This document shows, in pieces, positions 48,862 to 58,555 of a stretch of DNA of 64,000 nt (its first letter is position 1; the number at the start of each line of letters is the position of its first letter). The notes under the pieces are model-generated. The model saw nothing but the letters and a program-made list of their open reading frames with translations, did no database searches and had not been told where the DNA came from. Position numbers and translations under genes: made by a program. Source of the stretch: Pseudomonas lurida (lineage in GTDB: Bacteria; Pseudomonadota; Gammaproteobacteria; Pseudomonadales; Pseudomonadaceae); contig NZ_PDJB01000001.1 of NCBI RefSeq assembly GCF_002563895.1, forward strand, positions 4,261,501 through 4,325,500. Direction: 5' to 3'.

Positions 48862-49713
48862 ATGAGTCAGGTTTTACAAAATAAAATAATGTTACCATTA
48901 GATATTGAGCTAAATCTGAATCCTGAGGGAGACGGGAACGCTAAGTTCTGCTTCACCGAACAGGAACTCAAAATTTATGCAAACGAAGAGCAGCTTCGTT
49001 GCGACCTCGGTCGGTCTGAGTTTCGGTTGTTACTATTACTTACCTCCGACCCCGACAAAGTTTTCAGTAAGTCCGAGTTAATCGATTTTGCCTGGGCCGG
49101 TAGGGTTGTGTCTGAAGGCAGCCTGACCCATGCAATCTTCAACCTGCGTTCGTTCTTCTGGCGTTGCGGAAAAGATGTCTTCGTAACCGCTCCCCGTGCC
49201 GGGTACTACTTCAATTCAAAATACCTTCCCGCCTCCACTCTATCGCCCTCCTGCACGAAAGAATTGGACAATCTCGAAATAGTGTCTGAACAAACCGCGC
49301 CGGCGCCAAACTTGTTAGGGTCAAACCTTGCAATACATTCGAGGCGCAGACGTACCGCGTCCTTTGGCTTAGTCGCCGTACTCCTACTAGTCACCGGCGG
49401 TGTTTGGCTATTCAATTCTGATAGTGCAGGTTTTTTAATTGATGAGCACGTCACTATTGAGCGTTTGAGCGCCGGAGAAGCCACAATTAATATTGTGGGA
49501 GATAAATACCTGAACCCAAGCTTAAACACGCAACATGATTACTTGGTCAAACAAATCAGAAGCCTCTCTTCTCCACTCAAAGGAGAAGTATGGCTGTCAT
49601 ATACAAAAGCCCGATTCCGCATTGCGTGCTTTACAACTAAAGGCGCAACGACATATGCGGCGCCCCTGACTGTTAGCCTTAAAGAGGTTCTGAGTAAATG
49701 TCTTTCAATTTAA
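48862..49713 (+). CDS. Membrane-anchored winged-helix regulator (ToxR/CadC/PsaE-like)
   Basis: 283 aa. N-terminal OmpR/PhoB-type winged helix (about 20-115) with LGRSEFRLLLLLTSDPDKVF, SKSELIDFAWAGRVVSEGSL and the wing VTAPRAGYYF; one transmembrane helix (about 170-190, FGLVAVLLLVTGGVWLF); and a periplasmic domain of about 90 residues with a Cys pair. Start 48862 is chosen for AGGGTG upstream; the frame is open to 48745 but those codons lie inside the palindromes. The downstream gene overlaps by 16 nt. Confidence 0.85.
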   Translation: MSQVLQNKIMLPLDIELNLNPEGDGNAKFCFTEQELKIYANEEQLRCDLGRSEFRLLLLLTSDPDKVFSKSELIDFAWAGRVVSEGSLTHAIFNLRSFFWRCGKDVFVTAPRAGYYFNSKYLPASTLSPSCTKELDNLEIVSEQTAPAPNLLGSNLAIHSRRRRTASFGLVAVLLLVTGGVWLFNSDSAGFLIDEHVTIERLSAGEATINIVGDKYLNPSLNTQHDYLVKQIRSLSSPLKGEVWLSYTKARFRIACFTTKGATTYAAPLTVSLKEVLSKCLSI

Positions 49714-50237
49714 AGTCAAGACTGCACAAAATAGAATTTTCTGCAGTCGTTTTGCTGATTTTAATACTCTTGGGCGTCTGGCTCTTCAATAGAAAGTTGC
49801 CGGTCAAAGAAAATGAACTATACACAATGCAAAGTCACGTATACTGGAGTGGCGATACGGGAGTAACCTCAGGACCTAATGTAGAGAACGTTGAAACGCT
49901 GAGATTCCATGGCAGGGCATTCAGCTACACGTCCTCCTGGTACACGCCGGAAAAACTCTACTACCTGAATACTTATGGGAAAATTTATCCAGTCATCGGT
50001 AATCTTGCTTATGTGAAAATTGAGGGCAAGACTGTATCCGATGGGTTCGATGAGTATCTGGGCGGACTTAAAGTACGGGAGCTTTTTTCTCGCAGGCTCG
50101 ATCTCAATGTGGGTCAGAGCTCATATGTACGGTTCCTAAAATTGGATAAGTCGGGATTTTGCGGGTATTACTATTCATCGGACAATGTCTATTGCTTTGC
50201 ACCAGAGACAACCACTGTGGGTATTCCACAGCACTAA
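49698..50237 (+). CDS. Small inner-membrane partner of the regulator (ToxS/PsaF-like position)
   Basis: 179 aa with a single N-terminal transmembrane segment (FSAVVLLILILLGVWLF) and a periplasmic domain containing GFCGYYYSSDNVYCFAPE with two cysteines. It overlaps the membrane-bound regulator by 16 nt, so the products are made together. Topology, size and position match the ToxS/TcpH/PsaF partners that stabilise or activate ToxR-like proteins; I see no sequence motif that proves it. Confidence 0.65.
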   Translation: MSFNLKSRLHKIEFSAVVLLILILLGVWLFNRKLPVKENELYTMQSHVYWSGDTGVTSGPNVENVETLRFHGRAFSYTSSWYTPEKLYYLNTYGKIYPVIGNLAYVKIEGKTVSDGFDEYLGGLKVRELFSRRLDLNVGQSSYVRFLKLDKSGFCGYYYSSDNVYCFAPETTTVGIPQH

Positions 50238-50454
50238 ACAACAAAAGTGGCGGGGTCATGACGCGCGGCCCCTCTCTATCACTCCCCCACCTACGACCAT
50301 AAAAACTTCCAATCCAGCTTCAGTCCTACACTCCACGCAAAATCATCTAACGCAGGAGCATTGCAGTGGGTGGACATACCACTCCTGAGCAAGATTGCGC
50401 GGTCGCTACCAGCGACTCAAATGAACCGTGTGAGCCTGTTCTATTAAAGCACTT
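50238..50454. other. Intergenic, no gene seen
   Basis: Short region between the regulator pair and the convergent S9 peptidase. It holds no supported frame. Confidence 0.4.
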
Positions 50455-50508
50455 CACGCGGTGAGTGGGTGATTGACCATACTTCATTCACCCACGCGTG
50501 TTTTTTTT
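50455..50508. terminator. Hairpin terminator between convergent genes
   Basis: CACGCG and CGCGTG with inner arms GTGGGTGA/TTCACCCAC form a long imperfect stem followed on the plus strand by eight T residues. It ends the rightward regulator transcript and may also serve the S9 peptidase gene. Confidence 0.75.
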
Positions 50509-50558
50509 GGGGTATATCGATACGGTTGTCGATATTTTCTTGGGCAAATTTAGACGCC

Positions 50559-52466
50559 TTAGGGTTTGAGATGTTTGATGAGAAAACCCTGTGCGGCTTT
50601 ATAGAACTCGATTTGGTTTTCTGCGTTCTGGAACCCATGCCCCTCATTGTCCTTGACCATGTATTCAACATGGACCCCACGTTTACGCAGAGCCTCCACC
50701 ACTTGGTCACTTTCACTTTTGTTAACCCGCGGGTCGTTGGCACCTTGAGCAATAAGTAGCGGAGCGGTGATTCGGTCAACGTGAAACGCCGGCGATGTAG
50801 CACGTAGACGTACCAGATCGGTATGAGGGTCTCCGATCATCGTCTTCATCTGGGCCAAGTAGGGTGCCCAGTAAGGAGGAATTGCGTTCATAAAACTGAG
50901 AAGGTTTGACACACCGACGTAATCAACGGCGGCAGAGTACAGTTCAGGGGTAAATGTGACGCCGGCCAGCGCCGCATAGCCGCCGTAGCTTGTACCGTAA
51001 ATGCCCAGCCGCTTAGGGTCGGCGATACCTTGCTCTACCAGCCATTGTGCGCCGTCCGTAATGTCGTTCTGCATCTTCAAGCCCCACTGGCCGAAGCCCG
51101 CTTCCCAGAAGCGACGTCCAAACCCGGTGGACCCGCGAAAATTCATCTGAAGAACGCAAAAACCACGATTGGCTAGCAGTTGGACTTCCGGGTTATATCC
51201 CCAATTGTCACGCTGCCATGGGCCGCCATGGGGGTTGACGATGCAGGCGAGCCCCTTCGGTTCCCGGCCCACGGGCAGGGCCAGGTAGCCGTGTATGGTC
51301 AGGCCGTCTCGCGTGATGTAACTGATGGGTTTGACCTTAGCCATATCCGCTTCGGAAATTGCCAGGTTGGCGTCCGATAGCTTTTCAAGCGTATTGGTAT
51401 TGACGTCATACACATAGCTGGCACCTGGGGTCCGATCATTGTAGCTGCTGACAATAAAGGTTGTTTCCTCCTTGTCGGTGTCCTCAATCGTGAAGTTATA
51501 GCCGGGTAAATGAGCGCGTAAATTGAGCATCAACGACCGAATTTTTAAGTCGAAGAAGTGAAGTTGTGGCTGGTCAGTTTGATAGGTTGCCAGCAGGGGA
51601 TGCCCGCTTTTCCTCGAATAAATAACGCTGTCCAGATCCACTGTTTCCGGAGTGAACACGTGTTTTTCGCGCTCAGGATACTTTGGATCGATAAGAACCA
51701 GTCCAAGGAGGTCCCGCTTCCTGTTTGAACGGGCATAAATTTTTTGATTGTCTTGGCTGAAAAACAGCGGATCTACTTGAGTGCGATAATCAGTGGTGAG
51801 CAAGGTGCGGAATGGTTGGCCTTCGTTATCGCGGTATAGCAACGATTTGTTTAGACCGTCAGTCGTGACTGCCGCGCGCACTTTGCCCTCATGGTCCGTC
51901 TTCCAGCTGTCTATATTACCGGGGTTTTTTGCCACCAATACTGTTGAACCGGTACGTACGTTGACCTTGTAGACATCAAAGAACTGAGGATTTCGCTGGT
52001 TGTGACTGATCAGCACGTGGTCGGGATCATCGGGCAAGAAGTCTTCAATATGAGCGCGAACTCCGTTCTCAGGCGTAAGGTCGTTTACGCTGCCGTCTTT
52101 AGTATTGATCGCGATGATATGAAAGTTTTCATCGCCCTCAAAGTCTTTTTGAAAAAGAATAAACTCGGAGTTCTTCCACTGAAAGTTACTGATATCACGT
52201 GCCACTTCGTAGGTAAGTTGTCTAACTGGCCCTGTCAACTTTCCATTCTTTAGTTCCTGTATGTGGATATTCATGCGTGCAGGAGTATTGCCATTATACG
52301 TAGGCTGCAAGTAAGCCAGGGTGCGCGCATCTTCTGACAATCGATAAGAAACACGTTCCGTACGGGCAAAGAAGTCCTCAACGGTATAATACTTTGCAAC
52401 GGCACGAGCGTCCATTGCCATCTGTGGCAGGAATATTAGTGCCAAAATCTTTACTGTGTTTCGCAT
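50559..52466 (-). CDS. S9-family (prolyl oligopeptidase-type) serine peptidase, exported
   Basis: 635 aa. Signal peptide ending MDARA, N-terminal beta-propeller (about 25-370), and an alpha/beta-hydrolase domain (about 380-635) with HGGPWQRDNWGYNPEVQLLA, the nucleophile in YGTSYGGYAAL (Ser near 480), the Asp in GANDPRVNKSES and the His in NEGHGF. All triad residues are present. It probably cleaves or trims small peptides in the periplasm. Confidence 0.92.
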   Translation of the reverse strand: MRNTVKILALIFLPQMAMDARAVAKYYTVEDFFARTERVSYRLSEDARTLAYLQPTYNGNTPARMNIHIQELKNGKLTGPVRQLTYEVARDISNFQWKNSEFILFQKDFEGDENFHIIAINTKDGSVNDLTPENGVRAHIEDFLPDDPDHVLISHNQRNPQFFDVYKVNVRTGSTVLVAKNPGNIDSWKTDHEGKVRAAVTTDGLNKSLLYRDNEGQPFRTLLTTDYRTQVDPLFFSQDNQKIYARSNRKRDLLGLVLIDPKYPEREKHVFTPETVDLDSVIYSRKSGHPLLATYQTDQPQLHFFDLKIRSLMLNLRAHLPGYNFTIEDTDKEETTFIVSSYNDRTPGASYVYDVNTNTLEKLSDANLAISEADMAKVKPISYITRDGLTIHGYLALPVGREPKGLACIVNPHGGPWQRDNWGYNPEVQLLANRGFCVLQMNFRGSTGFGRRFWEAGFGQWGLKMQNDITDGAQWLVEQGIADPKRLGIYGTSYGGYAALAGVTFTPELYSAAVDYVGVSNLLSFMNAIPPYWAPYLAQMKTMIGDPHTDLVRLRATSPAFHVDRITAPLLIAQGANDPRVNKSESDQVVEALRKRGVHVEYMVKDNEGHGFQNAENQIEFYKAAQGFLIKHLKP

Positions 52467-52487
52467 GCGTCACTCTCAATTAATAGT

Positions 52488-52889
52488 TTAAAGTCTTTCC
52501 AAAATTTTTTCGATCGTTCCGCCGCATATTTCAAAGCATTGATTGAAGTCATCTTCGCATGACGTTTGGGAGAATTGGCTGGAGCTGTAATGGTCAAAGC
52601 CACCACCATTAGAGTCGCAGTATTTCTTTACGTCGCTTTTACTTCGGCCTACCGCACAAGACTGGTAATTTCTTTGATTGACAAGGGCCAACTCTCGCTC
52701 GCTTCTGCGTTCGAGTTCAGCTGCTTGCCTGCATTGATTGCGTGTATCCTTGCAACTCTGGACGCAGCCTATTCCCTTCGTGGTTTTGGGAGGTGAATAT
52801 TTATAATAATAACTTGGTCCGCATCCTGTTAAACTCGCCAAAACCAAAGGCACAATAAATTTCCAAAAGCTCTTCATGATTTTTCCCAT
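52488..52889 (-). CDS. Cys-rich lipoprotein, unrecognised
   Basis: 133 aa. Lipoprotein signal with lipobox ASLTGC, then a helical domain with spaced cysteines (CVQSCKDTRNQC, QSCAVGRS, CEDDFNQCFEICGG). The pattern C-x3-C-x6-C, repeated at both ends, suggests a disulphide-linked helical hairpin. Start at 52889 follows AGAAAGGG. It lies just upstream of the S9 peptidase on the same strand (21 nt), so co-transcription is likely. Confidence 0.7.
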   Translation of the reverse strand: MGKIMKSFWKFIVPLVLASLTGCGPSYYYKYSPPKTTKGIGCVQSCKDTRNQCRQAAELERRSERELALVNQRNYQSCAVGRSKSDVKKYCDSNGGGFDHYSSSQFSQTSCEDDFNQCFEICGGTIEKILERL

Positions 52890-53067
52890 GTAAAAAACCC
52901 TTTCTTTATAGCGCGCTTTGAGCACTAATAGAATTTAATAATTATTATAAATATGCCAGACCCAAGAAAGTATCTTACTCTAATACCATTCATAAAAGTG
53001 CTACATGGGCTGTGCAAGGACGCCTTCGAAATTAATGGCTATTACATTGTGGGGTATGAGGTTTTTT

Positions 53068-54072
53068 ATGTTGCGCTATGGGTTATTGCTTTTCGCTCTT
53101 GTCCCTGCTGCTTCTTCATATGCCGATACAGTCTGGCTGGATAACGGCGACCGTCTGAGTGGCAAAATAATCCTGTTCGACGGCAGCAAGTTATTGATCC
53201 AAACTGTATATGCGGGCGCTATACCCATCAATTGGAAACAGGTGAAGACTCTGGAAAGTGACACAGGATTGCTTGTCGAGCAAGATACCTACACTGGCGG
53301 AAAGATAAGTTCTCTGAAGGCAGCAGACGCAGGCAAAGTGACCTTGGTTCAAGGACAAACGCCACAAACCGTAGAGTTAAAAAACATTCATCAGATCATG
53401 AAGCCAGTCTCAATGGCGCACGAATTATCCTGGAAGGGCAATGTGGATGTCGCGTTGGACTATAAGCGCGAAGAAAGAGATTCCGACAAATATGATATCG
53501 ACTATAATGTTACCGTTCGCGATGGTATGTGGCGCCATGGCCTCAAGGGAGAATATAATCGAGAAGTTAAAGCACGTACGCCCGCAACTAATAACTGGGG
53601 CATCACCTATGCACTCGACCATTTTTTGACCCAACAATGGTTTTGGCAAGGTCGTTTATTTTATCAGCAAGACAAAGTTGATGACCCGACTCGACAGATT
53701 GCGTTTGGGACTGGGCCGGGCTATCAATTCTGGGAAGATGAGCTTGGCGCACTTTCCCTGAAGACACTACTTGTCAAAGTTGACTACAGATTAAAAAACA
53801 ATGATAAAGGTCAAGATAATTTTGCAGCGATAGGCACTGACTACAATCTTTATTTAATTGGCAAACGAATTGAGCTCTTTGCTAATGGTGAAATACGTAA
53901 ACAGTTTGCCGGGGACGGCGGCTATCTGTTATTTTCCGAAACTGGCCTGCGGTACAAATTGACTGATTGGGGGGCGTTGAATATTAAAGCAGATCACACA
54001 TTTTTCAACTCTGCCAACCAAGAAAGCTTCGCGAAGACCCGTTATACTGCTGGTTTCGGCGTGAGTTGGTAA
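53068..54072 (+). CDS. DUF481-family outer-membrane protein
   Basis: 334 aa. Signal peptide ending ASSYA, an N-terminal region (VWLDNGDRLSGKIILFDGSKLLIQT) typical of this family, then a DUF481 beta-barrel (about 125-334) with alternating strands ending RYTAGFGVSW, a terminal aromatic residue. The role of these proteins, often salt-induced, is unknown. The start at 53068 is preferred for the GAGG site 6 nt upstream; ATG 53056 is an alternative. Confidence 0.87.
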   Translation: MLRYGLLLFALVPAASSYADTVWLDNGDRLSGKIILFDGSKLLIQTVYAGAIPINWKQVKTLESDTGLLVEQDTYTGGKISSLKAADAGKVTLVQGQTPQTVELKNIHQIMKPVSMAHELSWKGNVDVALDYKREERDSDKYDIDYNVTVRDGMWRHGLKGEYNREVKARTPATNNWGITYALDHFLTQQWFWQGRLFYQQDKVDDPTRQIAFGTGPGYQFWEDELGALSLKTLLVKVDYRLKNNDKGQDNFAAIGTDYNLYLIGKRIELFANGEIRKQFAGDGGYLLFSETGLRYKLTDWGALNIKADHTFFNSANQESFAKTRYTAGFGVSW

Positions 54073-54110
54073 TCTCTAGAACCGGGTCGGTTTAAAAGAA
54101 ACAATAGAGG

Positions 54111-54640
54111 TTATCGCGTGAGGTTTACACTGAATGGTATAACCACTTTGCTTGGGGGGGGCAAGCACGAGTTGACGACCAAGATATCGATACGCCCATT
54201 GGGGCTGCGCACATGTATCGGGTCACTGGCCAAGTCGGAGAATGCATATTCTTTTGTGCGTCCATTAAGTGCGCCCCCCCGTCGGCGGTAGAGTAGGATC
54301 ACAGTTGCTCCGGCTTCATTGTCGTTGCAATCAAGTCAGCAATACGAATCCTGGACCCGAGCCACTTTAAAGTTCTGAAGTATAGCTATTCATCATCCAG
54401 GCTGACTCCCAGCGGGTCAGCATTTAAACACCCCCTGGCGCAAGGTGCCTTTATCGAATGTACCCTGAGCACGATTTCTCTCAGTCCCTGCACTCACCGA
54501 GCCATGCCCATCCAGCACGCGTTTTGCGCTGCCACTATGTAGATCAACAACAATCAGACCCGAGTCACCCGCTTCGGTCAGAACCGCACATCGTCAACGC
54601 AACTCCTGGTCGAGCGACCTCAAGAAAAACGGGTATGTTC
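54111..54640 (-). pseudogene. Broken second copy of the MRJP-type lipoprotein
   Basis: The minus strand encodes, in several frames and with stops, GLIVVDLHSGSAKRVLDGHG and SVSAGTER, LNADPLGVSLDD, SRIRIADLIATTMKPEQL, and YAFSDLASDPIHVRSPNGRI followed by DILVV. Each matches the intact lipoprotein at 17 kb in the same order. The N-terminal half and the last blade are lost. It is an old paralogous copy or a separate acquisition. Confidence 0.85.
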
Positions 54641-54831
54641 ACTCGCCCCGATTTTCAGACACCAACGAAAATTTTAAGTCGCGTCCATTAAACTTCCACC
54701 GCCCCCCCTATAGATACTACTAACTCCTGAAGACTAAACGCCCAACACTTAATCCTTTTTCAGGATGGGTCCAAGTACCTAATAAGCCATAGGCTGCTGT
54801 TGGATGCTTACTCAACCGCGCGATACATCCA

Positions 54832-56292
54832 TTAAGTTTTGCAAGCAGGCTCGATTTGATGAGGCATCGTGTTGGGGTAGACATCGGGTAAGACCTGCAC
54901 CGGAGTGCTGAGTACCAAGCCGTCAGTCATCGTTGCCTCAACATACGTGGCGCTCCAGCCTATGTCCGGATTACGCAGGCTGACGTTTAGCTCTTTGCCC
55001 GGCGGCACATTCAGCTCGGTGGCCTCGTAACAAATGCCGCAAGTTAGGCGAAAGTCACGATTGTGGGGATTCTGCGCACGCCATTGCACCAGTTTTACCG
55101 GGGGCTCCGAGAAACTGATGGCAAGGTTCGCTCCTGTACTGGCGAGGTGTACGACGCTGTTCAAAACAGGCAACGGACGTTGTTGTTGCATGCGGTTAGT
55201 GAAGGTCACCAACGAGTTTTCGATAAATGTTTTAATCCCGTAGTGGCTGGAATTAGGCACAACGCGCAACATCTTTTCACCGGGCAGTGCATCAAAGTAA
55301 AAACGTGCGTTGTCGGGTAAGAAAAAGTCATCACTGCTGGCATTCACGATGTATTTTGGAATACTCAGCCGGCGCTGCTGCGTAGTGAGTAAAGGGTCTT
55401 CTATCTTCATCAGCTTCGCGAAGCCAGCAGTATCCAGCTGCTGAGTAATGCCGGCCTGGAAGTAAGCATTGAACGCCAATGGCCAGGTTTTCCCAAAAGC
55501 GTTGTAGGTGTGCTGCAAGACCGCTCGGGTGTTGAGGATATCAATGGCGAAGGGAGCAATCGCACTCACTCGCGTATCTTCCAACGCGGCCAACCATACG
55601 GCCCAGCCGCGCTTGGACGCACCAGAGACGATGAACCTGTTGACTTCCCAGAGTTTCAGTTCCTCCTGCGCCAAGTCCATTGCCTTGACCAGCGACTGCA
55701 TCATAGGAATATGCAACGACACAAAAGGACGCGCCTCAGGCTGTTGCAAAAACAACTTCCAACTGTGGGCCACGCTGTCGTCTTCACGTCGCGAAACCCC
55801 GTCGTCGCTATAGGTCAAGCACTGGTTAGGAACATCGCTCACGGAGACCACAATTGTCTGTGTCTGGCGAGCGACCGACAACAGCATATCTTCGGTAAAG
55901 TCCGTTGGCACTTGCTTGGGTTTTCCAGGCCTTACCACGTTGGTTCCGTTGTTGGCGACCAGAATAGCCTGGCCACGTACCGCAGTCCGGGGAATGTAAA
56001 TATCGATAGTATGGCTCCAACTGACAGGACTGGCGAAGCCATGCCCCGTCCAGCATTGAGACTTCAATTCAAAACGTCTTAGCTCAACGCCCGCAAACAT
56101 CGTTAGGTCCAGCCGGGTATATTCCAGCGGATGACTCGCCTCGCTTTGCTTGTAGCAACTCAACACTTTGGCGAAGTCCTGGCCGCTGTTTTGAAAACAT
56201 TCCATCCGGCTATCTGGCGTGGCGGAAACTTTACAACCAGCGGAAATCATGACGGGTGACTGCATTGATGCATGACGTAGGAACTTGGGCAT
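54832..56292 (-). CDS. pqaA: PhoPQ-activated pathogenicity-related protein (PqaA family)
   Basis: 486 aa with an alpha/beta-hydrolase-like core of the PhoPQ_related family: PLEYTRLDLTMFAGVELRRF, ILVANNGTNV, and the nucleophile-like motif FIVSGASKRGWAVWL (near 220), then KYIVNASSDDFFLPDNARFY and VPNSSHYGIK. The family is induced by PhoPQ in Salmonella and linked with resistance to cationic peptides. No clear N-terminal signal peptide is seen in the called start (MPKFLRHASMQ), which is unusual; a different start or a damaged 5' end is possible. Confidence 0.87.
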   Translation of the reverse strand: MPKFLRHASMQSPVMISAGCKVSATPDSRMECFQNSGQDFAKVLSCYKQSEASHPLEYTRLDLTMFAGVELRRFELKSQCWTGHGFASPVSWSHTIDIYIPRTAVRGQAILVANNGTNVVRPGKPKQVPTDFTEDMLLSVARQTQTIVVSVSDVPNQCLTYSDDGVSRREDDSVAHSWKLFLQQPEARPFVSLHIPMMQSLVKAMDLAQEELKLWEVNRFIVSGASKRGWAVWLAALEDTRVSAIAPFAIDILNTRAVLQHTYNAFGKTWPLAFNAYFQAGITQQLDTAGFAKLMKIEDPLLTTQQRRLSIPKYIVNASSDDFFLPDNARFYFDALPGEKMLRVVPNSSHYGIKTFIENSLVTFTNRMQQQRPLPVLNSVVHLASTGANLAISFSEPPVKLVQWRAQNPHNRDFRLTCGICYEATELNVPPGKELNVSLRNPDIGWSATYVEATMTDGLVLSTPVQVLPDVYPNTMPHQIEPACKT

Positions 56293-56331
56293 TACTGTCT
56301 CATATCAGAGTTCGGAATGTAGCTGCCCTGT

Positions 56332-56586
56332 TCAACGTCTGCGCTCTGATTTGATGTGGAAAGCGGTCGCTCGTAAAGAGTCCTCGACAGCCCACATGCA
56401 AGTCTCACAGAAATACTGCGGCCCATTCCCAAGGCGAGGCTGTTCAAGATCACATACTATCTGATTCAGTAAACATACTTTTCCCCCAGTCACTGTTAAT
56501 AAGACAGCGTACGTCCCAGGTCGATCACAGAAACAACAACTCCCAATAAAAGAAGACATATACGAGGCACTTCCAAGCCACAGCAT
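56332..56586 (-). CDS. Small Cys-rich ORF, unrecognised
   Basis: 84 codons with CCFCDRPGTYAVLL and QYFCETCMW, two CxxC-like pairs about 45 residues apart that could bind zinc. It lies just upstream of the PqaA-like gene on the same strand. No family recognised; it could be a chance frame. Confidence 0.35.
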   Translation of the reverse strand: MLWLGSASYMSSFIGSCCFCDRPGTYAVLLTVTGGKVCLLNQIVCDLEQPRLGNGPQYFCETCMWAVEDSLRATAFHIKSERRR

Positions 56587-56807
56587 TAATAAATCCAGCC
56601 TAGCACATGACCTCTCATATATCAGACCGGCAACGAGCAGTTAATACACAAAAAGCGCTACGAAACTAAAATGAAAATTAGTATCCGCAAAAACACGTTG
56701 CAGTCACCCATACCTGTAGAGTGCGCCCCAAAATAGGTGAGTACATGACCTATACGCACATTCCTATTTAATGCTTTAATTTATCAATTAGAGATCACTG
56801 AAAAACT

Positions 56808-57203
56808 TTAGTCTTGATAGGGTTTTATCAGAGGCTCGAAATAAACAATCAGCGACAAAAGATAAAAAACCCCGACAATCGTTGTCCCGGGTTTGAGCCA
56901 GACAACTACCGCAACAAACAAGGTAATCGTCGTGACACTTCTATAAATAACCGCCAGCACATTGGTTGAGTTTTTGTATTTAGCCCTATTGAGTTCTTGT
57001 AGCGCATATAAGATTATTATCGCAACCGTCAGCAACAATACACAAACAACGTTCTTAACGTGGTGCACGACACTGTGCGAGCCAGTTAAAAAGCTTATGT
57101 AATTCATGCTTGCGTAAGCAACGACTGCCAATAACAATAAACCAATATATCGCTGGCGATTTTTATACCGCCTACTGCTGGTTGTTGCCGCATACTTTCC
57201 CAT
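56808..57203 (-). CDS. Small integral membrane protein, unrecognised
   Basis: 131 aa with four hydrophobic segments (about 19-37, 47-66, 85-100 and 104-122) and a basic N-terminus. Start at 57203 follows GGAGC at good spacing. AT-rich compared with the neighbours to the right. No family recognised. Confidence 0.6.
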   Translation of the reverse strand: MGKYAATTSSRRYKNRQRYIGLLLLAVVAYASMNYISFLTGSHSVVHHVKNVVCVLLLTVAIIILYALQELNRAKYKNSTNVLAVIYRSVTTITLFVAVVVWLKPGTTIVGVFYLLSLIVYFEPLIKPYQD

Positions 57204-57565
57204 ATCAGCTCCGCTCCGCGCGACTCTCAATATTGCTTATTGTGCGCAGCATCGCGCCCAATTGGGCCAGTTATTAATAATTTAAAATTCTCATAAACCA
57301 AAACTAAACCAAGGTGAATCACTGAGGCCGGCGTCTTTAACAAAAACCTTGAAGCTGGGTGCTCCCGGCAGTGACGCGTCGCTTACCAAAACGCGACCAA
57401 ATGGACCCGACCGCCTCCGCGCAGAGCTTGCCTATCTCGCCGTAATCACTTGAGCCTTAGACCAGACTCAGACCGCCTGCCATCCTGACCTCCCCCTCTA
57501 GGGGAACTCTGAAAAAGACTTCCTGATTTGGCAAAATCCCCGAACACCAATCGCCAAGATGTTTG

Positions 57566-58549
57566 ATGACGAAGCAAATGACCTTCGCCCACATCGAGTA
57601 CACCGGTAAGCGCAAGCAGACCCGCAAGGAACTGTTCTTGATCGAGATGGATCGGGTAGTGCTCTGGAAGGGTTTGATCGCCCTGATCTAGCCCCAGCAC
57701 TCGGACGGCGAAGACGGTCGTCCAGCGTATCCGTTGATGGCGACGCTGCTGACCCATCCCATGCAGAACTGGTTTGGTTACAGTGATCCGGCGATGGAAG
57801 AGTCGCTGTACGAGACGACAATCGTGCGCCAGTTTGCCGGCCTGAGCCTGGAGTGAATCCCGGACGAAACCACCATCCTCAACTTCCGTCGCCTGCTGGA
57901 AAAGCACGAGTTGGACAATGGCTTTCTTTGCGTTATCAATGGCTATCTCGGCGACCGTGGCTTGCTATTGCGAGAAGGCACCATCGTCGATGCCACACTG
58001 ATTCATGCGCCCAGTTCGACCAAGAACAAAGACGGAAAACGCGCCCCGTAAATGCACCAGACGAAGAAGGGCAATCAGTATTACTTCGGTGCCAAAGCAC
58101 ACATTGGTGTCGACGATGACTCGGGACTGCAGCACAGCGTGGTGGTCACTGCGGCCAACGTCGCGGATCTAACCTGAGTTGATGAACTGCCACACGGCAC
58201 CGAGAACCTGGTCTGCGCCGATTCAGGCTATACCAGTGTCGAGAAGCGCGAAGAGCAAGCGGGATGCCAAGTCATCTGGCAGATTACAGCCCGGCGTAGC
58301 ACCTACAAGAAACGGAGAAACGCAGCGTGCTGTACAAAGCGATACGCAAGATCGAGGGAGACAAAGCTCAGGTTCATGCCAAGGTTGAGCATCCGTTTCG
58401 GGTGTTCAAGCGTCAGTTTGGTTAGACGAAAGTGCGCTTTCGAGACTTCGTAAAAAATACGGCCCAGATTGTAACGCTGTGCGCTCTATCGAACCTGTCG
58501 ATGGCGCGTCGACATTTACTCTCAAGCGCAGGAGAGGTGCGCCCCTAAT
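57566..58549 (+). pseudogene. IS5-family transposase with in-frame stops
   Basis: From ATG 57566 the plus strand reads MTKQMTFAHIEYTGKRKQTR followed by KELFLIEMDRVVLWKGLIAL, then a stop, and goes on through the DDE transposase: LTHPMQNWFGYSDPAMEESL, LRRLLEKHELDNGFL-type segment, [36 protein letters not shown] and ADSGYTSVEKREEQ, with at least four stops and a frameshift, ending SSAGEVRP at 58549. A likely left inverted repeat (GGGGAACTCTGAAAAAGAC) starts near 57498; no matching right end was found. Confidence 0.88.
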
Positions 58550-58555
58550 GAGGTA

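Noticed and set aside
57446..57907. 153-codon minus frame over the IS5 relic
   Set aside because: Antisense to recognisable transposase sequence; no independent support.
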